Source: an uncultured Oscillospiraceae bacterium (lineage in GTDB: Bacteria > Bacillota > Clostridia > Oscillospirales > Oscillospiraceae). From it: a stretch of 64,000 nucleotides of DNA. Location: contig CANPWZ010000003.1 in assembly GCA_947585425.1 (NCBI GenBank), positions 1 through 64,000 on the forward strand, written 5' to 3'. Position 1 is the stretch's first letter. Every line of letters begins with the position of its first letter. A program made the position numbers and the translations under genes. Below, in pieces: positions 16,570 through 26,128 of this stretch. Under the pieces are notes generated by a model, which did no database searches, was not told where the DNA came from, and worked only from the letters and a program-made list of their open reading frames with translations.

Positions 16570-17642
16570 ACTATAAGATCGCGCTGATCCGGGGGGACGG
16601 CATCGGCCCCGAGATCGTGAACGAGACGGTGAAGGTCATCGACAAGGTGGGGGAGAAGTTCGGCCACACCTTTGAGTATGTGGACGTGCTCATGGGCGGC
16701 TGCGCCACCGACGCGGTGGGCGTGAGCTATCCCGCCGGCACCGCCGAGACATGCAAGGCCTGCGACGCCGTCCTGCTGGGTGCGGTGGGCGGCCCCAGGT
16801 GGGGCAGCGATAAGCCCGCCGAGCAGCGGCCTGAGACCGCTCTGCTGGCCATCCGTAAAGATTTAGGCCTTTACGCAAACCTGCGGCCTGCCGCCCTCCG
16901 CCCGGCGCTGTCGGACGCCTGCCCGCTGAAAAAGGAGACGGCGGAAAAGGGCATCGACCTGCTGATGGTGCGGGAGCTCACCGGCGGCATCTACTTTGGC
17001 AAGCGGGACAAGTACCAGACGCCTGACCGGGGGATGGAGGCCACCGACCTGATGGCCTACTCCGAGATGGAGATCGAGCGCATCGGCCGCCGTGCCTTCG
17101 AGTTCGCACGGCTCCGCCGGCACAAGGTGTCCAGCGTGGACAAGGCCAACGTGCTGGAGACCAGCCGCCTGTGGCGGGCTGTCATGCACCGGCTGGCGGC
17201 GGAATATCCCGACGTGCAGTACGAGGACGTGCTGGTGGACAACTGCGCCATGCAGCTTGTCCGGGACCCCGGCCAGTTCGATGTGGTGGTCACCGAAAAC
17301 ATGTTCGGCGACATCCTCTCCGACGAGGCGTCCATGGTCACCGGGTCCATCGGCCTGCTGCCCTCCGCATCCATGGGGGACGGCGCGCCCGCCCTGTACG
17401 AGCCCATCCACGGCTCCGCCCCCGACATCGCCGGGCAGGACAAGGCCAACCCCATCGCCACCATCCTGTCCGCCGCCATGATGTTCCGTTACTCCTTCCA
17501 CCTGGCCGCCGAGGCCGACGCCATCGAGGCGGCGGTGGACAAGGCCCTGGCCGACGGCTGGCGCACCGCCGACATCGCCAAGCCGGGGGAGACGGTCATC
17601 GGCACCAGGCGGATGGGCGAGGTCATCTGCGAAAATATCTGA
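16566..17642 (+). CDS. leuB: 3-isopropylmalate dehydrogenase
   Basis: A 358-residue NAD-dependent decarboxylating dehydrogenase, third enzyme of leucine synthesis. It shows GDGIGPEIV (about 10-18), [10 protein letters not shown] (about 71-80), the family [11 protein letters not shown] segment (about 135-145) and [10 protein letters not shown]-like residues near 240-250. It is the last gene of leuCDB, closed by a clear terminator. Confidence 0.95.
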   Translation: MNYKIALIRGDGIGPEIVNETVKVIDKVGEKFGHTFEYVDVLMGGCATDAVGVSYPAGTAETCKACDAVLLGAVGGPRWGSDKPAEQRPETALLAIRKDLGLYANLRPAALRPALSDACPLKKETAEKGIDLLMVRELTGGIYFGKRDKYQTPDRGMEATDLMAYSEMEIERIGRRAFEFARLRRHKVSSVDKANVLETSRLWRAVMHRLAAEYPDVQYEDVLVDNCAMQLVRDPGQFDVVVTENMFGDILSDEASMVTGSIGLLPSASMGDGAPALYEPIHGSAPDIAGQDKANPIATILSAAMMFRYSFHLAAEADAIEAAVDKALADGWRTADIAKPGETVIGTRRMGEVICENI

Positions 17643-17658
17643 ATCTGAGCGCGCTTCG

Positions 17659-17694
17659 GCCCTCCGCCGGTTTTTGGCGGAGGGCTGATTTTTT
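17659..17694 (+). terminator. Terminator of leuCDB
   Basis: Stem GCCCTCCGCC (17659-17668) / GGCGGAGGGC (17676-17685), then TGATTTTTT. Confidence 0.9.
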
Positions 17695-17696
17695 GC

Positions 17697-17725
17697 GTGA
17701 CAGGGAAGTCAAAGTGCGGTATAAT
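17697..17725 (+). promoter_or_regulatory. Promoter of S51-like peptidase gene
   Basis: -35 GTGACA (17697-17702), 17-bp spacer, perfect -10 TATAAT (17720-17725). Confidence 0.7.
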
Positions 17726-17753
17726 GTCACCAGAACTCACAGGAGGCGCCCTT

Positions 17754-18470
17754 ATGATCGGTTTCCTCACCAGCAAACACAATATCCCCGACTCGCCGAA
17801 GCTGAACCCTGCCAACGGCTTTGCCGCCGCCCTGCGGGACGCGGTGCCGCAAAACTGCCGGACGCTGATCGTCTGTTCCGCGCCGGATAACTACGACAAG
17901 ACAGACCTGTACTCCGGCAGTATGCTGGACAGCTTCAAGCTGGAGGGCTATCGCTTCTCCCGGGTGGATGTACTGGACCGGCGCAGCCAGGACAGGGCGG
18001 AGGAGCTGGTGAAAAACGCGGATTTCATCGTGTTGATGGGCGGCCACGTGCCCACCCAAAACACTTTTTTTCAGGAGATCCATCTGCGGGAACTGATGAA
18101 AGAGTTTGACGGTGTGGTACTGGGCGTCAGCGCCGGCTCCATGAACAGCGCCGAGGTGGTCTACGCCCAGCCGGAACTGGAGGGTGAGGCCGTCGATCCG
18201 GCCTATCAGCGGTTCCTGCCGGGGCTGGGGCTGACCCGCGCCATGATCATACCTCACTACCAGGAGCTGAAAGATGATCTTCTGGACGGGATGCGGCTGT
18301 TCGAGGAAATCGCCTTTTCGGACAGCTTCGGGCGGCGGTTCTACGTGTTTCCCGACGGGACTTACCTCTATCTCCACGACGGCCTGGAGGAGATCCGGGG
18401 CGAGGCGTGGGTCATCGAGGACGGGGCCATGCGGAAGATCAGTGAAAACGGGGACGTGACCGTCCTCTGA
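17754..18470 (+). CDS. Type 1 glutamine amidotransferase-like / peptidase E (S51) family protein
   Basis: A 238-residue cytoplasmic protein of the S51 (dipeptidase E-like) family. The nucleophile elbow is GVSAGSMN (about 122-129), where Ser takes the place of the GATase Cys; MGGHVPTQN lies near 96-104. S51 enzymes release N-terminal Asp from dipeptides. Start at 17754 has AGGAGG 7 nt upstream and its own promoter. The C-terminal half has a YVFPDGTYLYLHDG segment. Substrate not determined. Confidence 0.78.
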   Translation: MIGFLTSKHNIPDSPKLNPANGFAAALRDAVPQNCRTLIVCSAPDNYDKTDLYSGSMLDSFKLEGYRFSRVDVLDRRSQDRAEELVKNADFIVLMGGHVPTQNTFFQEIHLRELMKEFDGVVLGVSAGSMNSAEVVYAQPELEGEAVDPAYQRFLPGLGLTRAMIIPHYQELKDDLLDGMRLFEEIAFSDSFGRRFYVFPDGTYLYLHDGLEEIRGEAWVIEDGAMRKISENGDVTVL

Positions 18471-18494
18471 GCGACAGGAAAGGGGAGAGGCCGT

Positions 18495-19280
18495 ATGATC
18501 CTGGCCATCGACATCGGCAATATCAGCACCACCATCGCGCTGTTCTCCGAACAGGGGGAGCTGTCCTTCCAGTCCAGGCTGGACACCGAAATCAAGATGA
18601 CCGACGATCGGTGCGCCATGGACTTATCCGGGGTGTTCCGGCTCTACGGCGCGGAGCTTTCCGAGGTGAAGGGCTCCATCCTGTCCAGCGTGGTGCCCCC
18701 CATCACCCAGACCTACGTCCGCACCCTGGCCCGGCTGACGGGCAGGATGCCCCTGACGGTGGGGGCGGGGCTCAAGACCGGCCTCAACATCAAGGCGGAC
18801 ATGCACACCCAGCTGGGGAGCGACATCGTGGCCTCGTCGGTGGCGGCCTCCAGGCTGTATCCCACGCCGGCCGTCGTCATCAATTGCCGCACAGCGGTGA
18901 CCTTCTCTTACCTCAGCGATAATTCCTTCGAGGGCTGCTCCATCATGCCGGGTGCGGAGATCGCCCTGGAGGCCCTGTCCCGCAACGGGGCACAGCTGCC
19001 TCAGATCGCCATGGGGCGGGTGGAGACCCCGCTGGGCCGCAACACCGAGGACGCTATGCGGGCCGGGGTGCTGTACGGATACAGCGGCGCCTTCGACCGG
19101 GTCATCGAGGAGCTGGAGCGGGCCGCCGGCGCCCCCGCCGCCACCGTGGTGGCCACCGGGACGGCCATGCCGGAGCTGTACCGCCTCTGCCGGAGGGAGA
19201 TCAGATTCGACCACGATCTGCTGGTCAAGGGGCTGTACTTCCTCTACCAAAAGAACACCGAGCGCCCCCGAAAAGGGTAG
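18495..19280 (+). CDS. coaX: Type III pantothenate kinase (CoaX) family protein, third motif degenerate
   Basis: A 261-residue ASKHA-fold protein of the CoaX family (CoA synthesis, pantothenate phosphorylation). Motif 1 is kept as DIGNI (5-9) and the catalytic Asp region as GSD (about 111-113). The expected third motif, normally D-x-G-T-A, reads NCRTAV. The phosphate/ATP-binding Asp and Gly are therefore missing. It may be an active divergent CoaX, a regulator, or a decayed copy. It lies 24 bp after the peptidase gene. Confidence covers the family, not the activity. Confidence 0.75.
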   Translation: MILAIDIGNISTTIALFSEQGELSFQSRLDTEIKMTDDRCAMDLSGVFRLYGAELSEVKGSILSSVVPPITQTYVRTLARLTGRMPLTVGAGLKTGLNIKADMHTQLGSDIVASSVAASRLYPTPAVVINCRTAVTFSYLSDNSFEGCSIMPGAEIALEALSRNGAQLPQIAMGRVETPLGRNTEDAMRAGVLYGYSGAFDRVIEELERAAGAPAATVVATGTAMPELYRLCRREIRFDHDLLVKGLYFLYQKNTERPRKG

Positions 19281-19418
19281 GGGAGCGGCTGAAACGCCCC
19301 GCCTGCTGTGCAGGCGGGGCAAAAAACTGTCGTTTTTGCAAGCTGTTTTATTCATAACTGCAAATCTTTTGATTTCCAGGAAAAAGTCCTTGCCTTTCTG
19401 CAAGCTAAATCATATAAT
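19281..19418 (+). repeat. Intergenic hairpin and TGCAAGCT direct repeats
   Basis: A GC-rich hairpin (GCCCCGCCTGC / GCAGGCGGGGC, 19296-19320) is followed by AAAAAACTGTCGTTTTT, so it lacks an immediate U-tract. TGCAAGCT occurs at 19337-19344 and again 62 bp later at 19399-19406, inside the spacer of the aminotransferase promoter, suggesting an operator pair. Confidence 0.45.
19390..19418 (+). promoter_or_regulatory. Promoter of aminotransferase gene
   Basis: -35 TTGCCT (19390-19395), 17-bp spacer, -10 TATAAT (19413-19418). Confidence 0.7.
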
Positions 19419-19464
19419 GTGCAAGAACGGTTTTTACTGCTTAATCGCTTTTGGAGGGATCACT

Positions 19465-20655
<1,191 letters not shown>

Positions 20656-20677
20656 GGCGAAAAAGCGGGAAAACCCC

Positions 20678-20706
20678 TTGCAAAATGGCGGACACTTGGG
20701 TATACT
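20678..20706 (+). promoter_or_regulatory. Promoter of DUF1858 gene
   Basis: -35 TTGCAA (20678-20683), 17-bp spacer, -10 TATACT (20701-20706). Confidence 0.7.
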
Positions 20707-20741
20707 ATTGTGTGTTCCAAAAACGTAAGGAGGTCTACCCA

Positions 20742-20939
20742 ATGGCTCAAATCACGAAAGATACTGTGATCGGTGATATTCTGGACATCGCCCCGCAGAC
20801 CGCGCCCATTTTCCTGTCCATCGGCATGCACTGCCTGGGCTGCCCCTCTTCCCGGGGCGAGACGGTGGAGCAGGCCTGTCAGGTCCACGGCGTGGATGTG
20901 GACGACCTGCTGGCCAAGCTGAACGCCGACATCGCCTGA
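20742..20939 (+). CDS. DUF1858-domain small protein
   Basis: A 65-residue protein that is almost entirely a DUF1858 domain, with conserved GMHCLGCPSS (about 28-37). The CxxC pair and name (hybrid-cluster-protein-associated disulfide domain) suggest a redox or metal role, but no reaction is established. ATG at 20742 has AAGGAGG 8 nt before. It has its own promoter and terminator, so it is monocistronic and probably well expressed. Confidence 0.85.
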   Translation: MAQITKDTVIGDILDIAPQTAPIFLSIGMHCLGCPSSRGETVEQACQVHGVDVDDLLAKLNADIA

Positions 20940-20951
20940 TCTGCAACGACG

Positions 20952-20984
20952 AAAAGAGCGGAACTTTTCCGCTCTTTTCCTTTA
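20952..20984 (+). terminator. Terminator of DUF1858 gene
   Basis: 12-bp stem AAAAGAGCGGAA / TTCCGCTCTTTT with 3-nt loop and a T-rich tail. Confidence 0.85.
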
Positions 20985-21031
20985 TATGCTGAGGCCGGTC
21001 CTTGCCTCAAACCACGATGGGAGTGAGAGAT

Positions 21032-21709
21032 ATGGAGCTGACCCCGAGATTAAAAGCGGTGGCGGACCAGGTGCCAGATGGCGCCCGCCTGGTGGATGTG
21101 GGGGCGGACCACGGCTATCTGCCGGTGTGGCTGCTGCTGAACTGGCGTATCCGCCGGGCCATCGCCTCCGACCTGCGGCAGGGGCCCCTCGATAATGCCC
21201 GGGAGAACGCCCGGTTCTACGGCGTGTCGGAGCGGATGGACTTCCGCCTGTGCGACGGTCTGGCCGACATCCACCCCGATGAGGTGACCGCCGTCACCAT
21301 CGCGGGGATGGGAGGGGAGACCATCGCCGCCATTTTAGCCGCCGCCCCCTGGACAAAGGAGGGCAAGACCCTGGTGCTCCAGCCCATGACCTCTCTCCCG
21401 GAGCTGCGGCTGTGGCTCCAGCAGCACGGCTACGCCATTGAGAGCGAGTCTATTGCCCGTGAAGGTGATAAACTTTACAGCATTTGGACTGTCCAAGGAG
21501 GGGAAATGTCCCCCCTGACCCTAGCAGAGTTGTGGGCGGGAAGACAGAGCGGCGATCCCCTGCGGGGGGAATATCTGGATCACATCCTGTCCAAGGTCAC
21601 ACGGGCCCTGGAAGGGCAGCGGGCGGCCCAGAGAAAGGACGAGGCGGCCATCGCCCGGCTGGAGGAAGCTGCCGCCGGGCTCAAAGCCATGAAGGAGGGA
21701 TCGACATGA
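21032..21709 (+). CDS. trmK: tRNA (adenine(22)-N1)-methyltransferase
   Basis: A 225-residue SAM-dependent methyltransferase of the TrmK (YqfN) family that modifies A22 of tRNA. It has the SAM motif LVDVGADHGYLP (about 19-30), ASDL near 46-49 and the GMGGETIAAIL segment (about 92-102). An ATG at 21017 is an alternative start. The stop overlaps the next gene by 4 bp, the classical trmK-nif3 pair seen in Firmicutes. Confidence 0.92.
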   Translation: MELTPRLKAVADQVPDGARLVDVGADHGYLPVWLLLNWRIRRAIASDLRQGPLDNARENARFYGVSERMDFRLCDGLADIHPDEVTAVTIAGMGGETIAAILAAAPWTKEGKTLVLQPMTSLPELRLWLQQHGYAIESESIAREGDKLYSIWTVQGGEMSPLTLAELWAGRQSGDPLRGEYLDHILSKVTRALEGQRAAQRKDEAAIARLEEAAAGLKAMKEGST

Positions 21710-22497
21710 CTACCGTTGGCGAGATCTACTCGTTTTTGCAGAAAAAGGCGCCCTTTGAACTCCAGGAGGGGTTTGACAACGCCGGCTTTCTGGTGGGCCG
21801 GGCGGACGCAGAGGTCAACAAGGTCCTGGTGGCCCTGGACATCACCGACGGGGTGGTCCGGGAGGCGGTCATGCAGGGGGCCCAGCTCATCGTGGCCCAT
21901 CACCCGGTGATCTTCGGGACCGTCAAGTCGGTCACCGACCAGACCGTCACCGGGCGGAACGTGCTGGCTCTGGCGGAGAACCACATCGCCGCCATCTGCG
22001 CCCACACCAACCTGGATGCGGTGGAGGACGGCGTCAACGACGCCCTGGCCCTCCGGCTGGGCCTCAGCGACATCGGCCAGCTGAAGCAGGAGGGCGTGGA
22101 CGGACAGGGGCGGCCCTACGGCATCGGGCGCATCGGCTTCGTGCCGGAGCAGCCTCTGTATGACTTCGCCATGGTGGTGAAGGAGCTGCTGGGGGCCAAC
22201 GGCGTGCGGCTGGTGGACGGGGGAAGGCGTGTCCACCGGGTGGCCGTGGGCGGCGGGGCCTGCGCCGAGTTCATGGAGGACGCCATCGCCCAGGGGTGCG
22301 ACACCTTTGTCACCTCGGATGTGAAATACCATCAGTTCCTGGAGGCAAAGGCCCTGGAGCTGAACCTCATCGACGCCGGCCACTTCCCCACGGAGAACGT
22401 GGTGTGCCCGGTGCTCCAGGACTGGCTGAGCCGGCGGTTTCCCCAGGTGTCGGTGGTCCTCTCCAAGCGGCATCAGGAGGTATTCTCCTACCTGTGA
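21706..22497 (+). CDS. Nif3-like dinuclear metal centre protein
   Basis: A 263-residue Nif3/YqfO-family protein. Metal ligands are expected from AHHPVIF (about 64-70), HTNLD (about 102-106) and the C-terminal HF/E residues (AGHFPTENV). It lacks the central insert of the longer 370-residue YqfO type. Often annotated GTP cyclohydrolase I type 2, but that activity is not general in the family. ATGA overlap with trmK implies coupled translation. Confidence 0.9.
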   Translation: MTTVGEIYSFLQKKAPFELQEGFDNAGFLVGRADAEVNKVLVALDITDGVVREAVMQGAQLIVAHHPVIFGTVKSVTDQTVTGRNVLALAENHIAAICAHTNLDAVEDGVNDALALRLGLSDIGQLKQEGVDGQGRPYGIGRIGFVPEQPLYDFAMVVKELLGANGVRLVDGGRRVHRVAVGGGACAEFMEDAIAQGCDTFVTSDVKYHQFLEAKALELNLIDAGHFPTENVVCPVLQDWLSRRFPQVSVVLSKRHQEVFSYL

Positions 22498-22550
22498 TGG
22501 CATGAAGGTCCCGCGCCCCTCATAAAGTGGAGGGGAGAGGGGGACTTGCC

Positions 22551-23276
22551 TTGAAACGAGATCTGCTGCTGTTGACGCTGTGCCTGTGCCTCGCCGGGCT
22601 GGGTGCGTGGGCATGGGGCTTAAGCGGCTCCATCCCCGCCGCAGGGTCCGCCGAGGCCTCAGAGAGCCGCTGGACATTGATCTTAGATGCGGGACACGGT
22701 GGGGAAGACGGCGGGGCAAGCTCCGCCGGAGGGCGGTTGGAGAGCGAGATCAACCTGGCCATCGTGAAAAAGACGGAGGCGCTGGCCGCCTTTTTGGGCG
22801 TCTGCCCGGTGATGACCCGGGAGGAGGACGTGTCCATCCACGACAGCACGGCAAAGACCCTCCACGAGAAGAAGGTATCGGACCTGAAAAACCGGGTATC
22901 GATGATCAACAACACGGCAAACGCCCTGCTTATCAGTGTACATCAAAACCACTTTACAGATTCAAGATACTCGGGCGCTCAGGTATTTTATACCCCCGGG
23001 GATGTCAGCCGGCAGTGGGGGGAGGAGACCCAAAAACTCCTTCGGAAGACGCTGGATCCCTCCAATGACCGCAGGGCCAAACCGGTGCCCGACAGCGTTT
23101 ACCTGTTTAGCCACATCAGCTGTCCGGCCATCCTGGTGGAGTGCGGCTTTCTGAGCAACGGGGCGGAGGCGTCCCTGTTGTGCACCGACGGCTATCAGCG
23201 GAAGATCGCCGTGGCACTGGCCGGGGCGTATTTCGGCGAGTTACAGAGGATACCCACCGTTTGGGAAGGAGAATGA
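22551..23276 (+). CDS. cwlD: N-acetylmuramoyl-L-alanine amidase, CwlD-like
   Basis: A 241-residue Amidase_3 enzyme with a membrane anchor (about 4-22) and zinc-site residues in DAGHGGEDGG (about 47-56), the ESEINL Glu, SVHQNHF and the catalytic Glu in LVECGFLSN (about 200-208). Size and membrane anchor match sporulation CwlD, which makes muramic-lactam cortex. Start TTG at 22551 has a GGGGG/GAGAGG-rich SD 7 nt before; an in-frame GTG at 22527 is less likely. A CATAAAGT box at 22521-22528 resembles a sigma-E/G -10, but the -35 is weak. Confidence 0.88.
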   Translation: MKRDLLLLTLCLCLAGLGAWAWGLSGSIPAAGSAEASESRWTLILDAGHGGEDGGASSAGGRLESEINLAIVKKTEALAAFLGVCPVMTREEDVSIHDSTAKTLHEKKVSDLKNRVSMINNTANALLISVHQNHFTDSRYSGAQVFYTPGDVSRQWGEETQKLLRKTLDPSNDRRAKPVPDSVYLFSHISCPAILVECGFLSNGAEASLLCTDGYQRKIAVALAGAYFGELQRIPTVWEGE

Positions 23277-23279
23277 CCC

Positions 23280-24647
23280 ATGGCAAAGCCCAAAACGCTG
23301 TTCTACTGCACCGAGTGCGGCAATGAGACTCCCAAATGGCAGGGGAAATGCTCCGCCTGCGGGGCGTGGAACACCATCGTGGAGCGGCCCGCCGTCGAGG
23401 CGAAGAAGAAGCCTGCGGTGGCTGCCGGCGGCGGTATGGCCCTCCGCCGGCCCAGGCCTATCGCCGAGGTGGAGGCCGCCGGTGAGCTCCGATTCGACAC
23501 CGGCATGGCGGAGCTGGACCGGGTCCTGGGGGGCGGCGCTGTGAAGGGCTCCCTGGTGCTGGTGGGCGGCGCTCCCGGCATCGGGAAATCCACACTGATG
23601 TTGCAGATTTGCGACAATCTGTGCCGTTTTGCCGATGTTCTATACGTATCCGGCGAGGAATCGGAGCGGCAGATCAAGCTGCGGGCCCAGCGGCTGGGCG
23701 TTCGGGACCAGGGCCTCTATCTGTACGCCGAGACCGAGCTGGACGACATCGTGGCGGCCGTGGAGGAGCAGAAGCCGGACATCCTGATCGTGGACTCCAT
23801 CCAGACCATCTACAACGGGGACTCCACGTCGTCGCCCGGCAGCGTGGCCCAGGTGAAGGAGTGTACCATGGCGCTGATGCACCTGGCCAAGGGCATGGGC
23901 GTGACGGTGTTCGTGGTGGGCCACATCAACAAGGAGGGCTCCCTGGCAGGGCCCAAGGTGCTGGAACACATGGTAGACTGCGTACTGCTGTTCGAAGGGG
24001 AGGAGCACAACTCCTACCGCATCCTCCGAGCGGCCAAAAACCGCTTTGGCGCCACCAACGAGATCGGCGTGTTCGAGATGGGGGACAGGGGCCTTGTGGA
24101 GGTGCCCAATCCCTCGGAGGCGCTGCTGTCCGGCCGGCCGGAGAATATGCCCGGCTCCTGCGTCACCTGCGTGATGGAGGGGGCGCGGCCCGTGCTGGCG
24201 GAGGTCCAGGCGCTGCTGTCGCCGTCGGCCTACGGCAACTCCCGGCGCTCCTCCAACGGGTTCGACTACAACCGGGCCATGATGATGCTGGCGGTGCTGG
24301 AAAAGCGGGGCGGCCTGAACGTATCCAACTGCGATTTCTATGTCAACGTCATCGGCGGGTTGACGCTGGACGAGCCCGCCGCCGACTTGGCCCTTATCGT
24401 GTCGCTGGCTTCCAGTTTCAGGGACAAGCCCGTGCCCTTCGATCTGGCGGCCATCGGGGAGGTGGGGCTCACCGGGGAGCTGCGGGCCGTCCACGCCATC
24501 AACCAGCGGCTCAGCGAGGTGCGCCGGCTGGGGTTCACCAAATGCCTGGTGCCCGCCCGGGGCAGCGGAAAGCTGACGCCCCCGGAGGGCTTACAGCTCA
24601 TTCAGGTGCACAATATCCGGGAGGCCATGGCCGCGCTGCTGGTTTAG
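23280..24647 (+). CDS. radA: DNA repair protein RadA
   Basis: A 455-residue RecA-like helicase that promotes branch migration in recombination. It has an N-terminal zinc finger (CTECGN and CSACG, about 10-30), Walker A GGAPGIGKST (about 97-106), the RadA-specific KNRFG motif (near 253-257) and a Lon-like C-terminal domain (about 290-455). It lies 3 bp after cwlD. Its last 57 bp overlap a small gene on the other strand. Confidence 0.95.
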   Translation: MAKPKTLFYCTECGNETPKWQGKCSACGAWNTIVERPAVEAKKKPAVAAGGGMALRRPRPIAEVEAAGELRFDTGMAELDRVLGGGAVKGSLVLVGGAPGIGKSTLMLQICDNLCRFADVLYVSGEESERQIKLRAQRLGVRDQGLYLYAETELDDIVAAVEEQKPDILIVDSIQTIYNGDSTSSPGSVAQVKECTMALMHLAKGMGVTVFVVGHINKEGSLAGPKVLEHMVDCVLLFEGEEHNSYRILRAAKNRFGATNEIGVFEMGDRGLVEVPNPSEALLSGRPENMPGSCVTCVMEGARPVLAEVQALLSPSAYGNSRRSSNGFDYNRAMMMLAVLEKRGGLNVSNCDFYVNVIGGLTLDEPAADLALIVSLASSFRDKPVPFDLAAIGEVGLTGELRAVHAINQRLSEVRRLGFTKCLVPARGSGKLTPPEGLQLIQVHNIREAMAALLV

Positions 24648-24797
24648 GTCCAAAAGCTCCTGGGGCGACAGCCGGGGCGTGTAATTGAGGCAGGCGTCGT
24701 TGGGGACGATCTGGCTCACAGGGGCGGACGCCTGGTCCAGGGTACACAGACCGTCCCGCTGATAGCGGCAGCTCTGGGTGCATGGTATGAGGCTCAT
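24591..24797 (-). CDS. Small cysteine-containing conserved clostridial protein
   Basis: A 68-residue protein starting MSLIPCTQSCRYQRDGLC. Four cysteines (6, 10, 17 and one in NDACLNY near 35) could bind a metal. Similar small proteins in Clostridia carry the misleading name hydroxymyristoyl-ACP dehydratase; no such domain is present. Start ATG at 24797 has GGAG 8 nt before. Its 3' end overlaps the radA 3' end by 57 bp in antisense. I do not recognise a function. Confidence 0.6.
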   Translation of the reverse strand: MSLIPCTQSCRYQRDGLCTLDQASAPVSQIVPNDACLNYTPRLSPQELLDLNQQRGHGLPDIVHLNEL

Positions 24798-24852
24798 CGT
24801 GATCACTCCAATTCAGTAAGATCGGAAAGGCTTTGAAAGGAAGGAGGTGCGG

Positions 24853-24942
24853 GTGGAAATACATACAACTCAACAAAATAAAAATTTTGTTGAGTTGAGA
24901 GGAGGAGGAAACGCCTTTAGAAGGCGCTCCGGCCGTTTTTAA
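24853..24942 (+). CDS. Possible 29-residue small ORF
   Basis: A GTG at 24853 follows a perfect AAGGAGG (24841-24847) at 5-nt spacing and opens 29 codons to TAA at 24940, ending in a basic FRRRSGRF. The frame runs through a perfect 28-bp palindrome. The SD is the main evidence; there is no homology I recognise. It could instead be an artefact in a regulatory RNA. Confidence 0.25.
   Translation: MEIHTTQQNKNFVELRGGGNAFRRRSGRF
24866..24897. repeat. 14-bp perfect inverted repeat
   Basis: CAACTCAACAAAAT (24866-24879) and ATTTTGTTGAGTTG (24884-24897) with an AAAA loop, AT-rich against a GC-rich background. It is not followed by a T-run on either strand. It may be a protein-binding site or an RNA hairpin. 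The rest of 24807-25057 holds no recognisable gene. Confidence 0.6.
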
Positions 24943-25057
24943 CCGTTTCCCGCGGCCTGGGCCTCGTTTTGGGTTCCTTCGGCAGCTCTGTTCCTTTTAT
25001 ATTGTTTGTACCGCCACTTATTCTGTCCAACTTCCTCATAAGTATTTCCGCGTCTCT

Positions 25058-26095
25058 ATGATCGACTATCGCTCCGACGCGCCGCCCATCCTCCGCGACT
25101 TCCTTGCATACCATGAGACCATCCAGGGACACTCCCGCAAGACGGTAGATGAATACTATCTTGACCTTCGCAATTTCTTCCGCTATGTCAAGATCGAAAA
25201 AGGCCGCGTGCCGCGCTCCACGCCGCTGGTCGAGGTCTCCATCGACGACCTCGACATCGATCTGGTCAAATCGGTCACCCTGGCTGATATTTACGCCTAC
25301 CTCAGCTTTTTGAGCCGGGACAGGCAGAAAAACGCCAAGGACCCCGATAAGGGCTATGGGCTGATGGCGTCCTCCAGGGCCCGAAAAGTGGCCACGATCC
25401 GTTCATTTTACAAATATTTGGTAACAAAAGCCAAGCTTTTAGAAGAAAATCCCATCCAGGAACTGGATTCTCCCAAGCAGCGGCAGTCGCTGCCGCGGTA
25501 TCTGACCCTCGACGAATCCGTCCAGCTTCTGGAGTCCATCGACGGGGACAACGCGGAGCGGGATTTCTGCATCATCACCCTGTTTCTGAACTGCGGCATC
25601 CGCATTTCAGAGCTGGTGGGACTCAATCTCACCGATGTGCGGGGCGACCGGCTCCGGGTGCTGGGCAAGGGCAACAAGGAGCGGATCGTCTTTTTGAACG
25701 TAGCCTGTCAGACCGCCATCGAGGACTGGCTGGCGGTGCGGGACAAATCGGGCGCTGCGGACAAGTACGCCTTGTTCATCACCCGAAAGCACACCCGTGT
25801 CACCAAGGCCGGCGTCCACTATATGCTGAAACAGCGCTTCACCGCCGCCGGGCTGGACAGCTCCAAGTACTCCGCCCACAAGCTGCGGCACACGGCGGCC
25901 ACCCTGATGCTCCAGAACGGCGTGGACGTGCGCACCCTCCAGGAGGTGCTGGGCCACGAGCATCTGAACACCACTCAGATCTACACCCATGTGGACAGCG
26001 ACTCCCTGCGGGACGCGGCCCAGGCCAACCCTCTGGGCGGCATGAAGCGCCGGGGGCGGCCGCGGAAAGCTCCCGTTCCAAACGATGATGAATGA
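25058..26095 (+). CDS. xerC: Tyrosine recombinase XerC-like
   Basis: A 345-residue tyrosine recombinase with the SAM-like N-terminal domain (about 10-130) and catalytic residues Arg181 (GIRISEL), His274 and Arg277 (HKLRH), His300 and the nucleophile Tyr309. Acts on dif sites to resolve chromosome dimers, presumably with the second Xer protein at 34410-35303. A basic C-terminal tail (MKRRGRPRK) is present. No SD is visible before ATG 25058; the leader is pyrimidine-rich. No att repeats or cargo genes suggest a mobile integrase. Confidence 0.85.
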   Translation: MIDYRSDAPPILRDFLAYHETIQGHSRKTVDEYYLDLRNFFRYVKIEKGRVPRSTPLVEVSIDDLDIDLVKSVTLADIYAYLSFLSRDRQKNAKDPDKGYGLMASSRARKVATIRSFYKYLVTKAKLLEENPIQELDSPKQRQSLPRYLTLDESVQLLESIDGDNAERDFCIITLFLNCGIRISELVGLNLTDVRGDRLRVLGKGNKERIVFLNVACQTAIEDWLAVRDKSGAADKYALFITRKHTRVTKAGVHYMLKQRFTAAGLDSSKYSAHKLRHTAATLMLQNGVDVRTLQEVLGHEHLNTTQIYTHVDSDSLRDAAQANPLGGMKRRGRPRKAPVPNDDE

Positions 26096-26100
26096 CGCCA

Positions 26101-26128
26101 AAAGCGGAGGGCTAAACGCCCTCCGCTT
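26101..26128. terminator. Bidirectional terminator between xerC and amidase gene
   Basis: Stem AAAGCGGAGGGC / GCCCTCCGCTT around TAAAC. A short T-run lies on the minus-strand exit. It includes the amidase stop codon. Confidence 0.7.

Noticed and set aside
19296-19320. coaX terminator
   Set aside because: The GC hairpin is followed by A's and not by T's, so a functional terminator is uncertain; kept only as a structural element.
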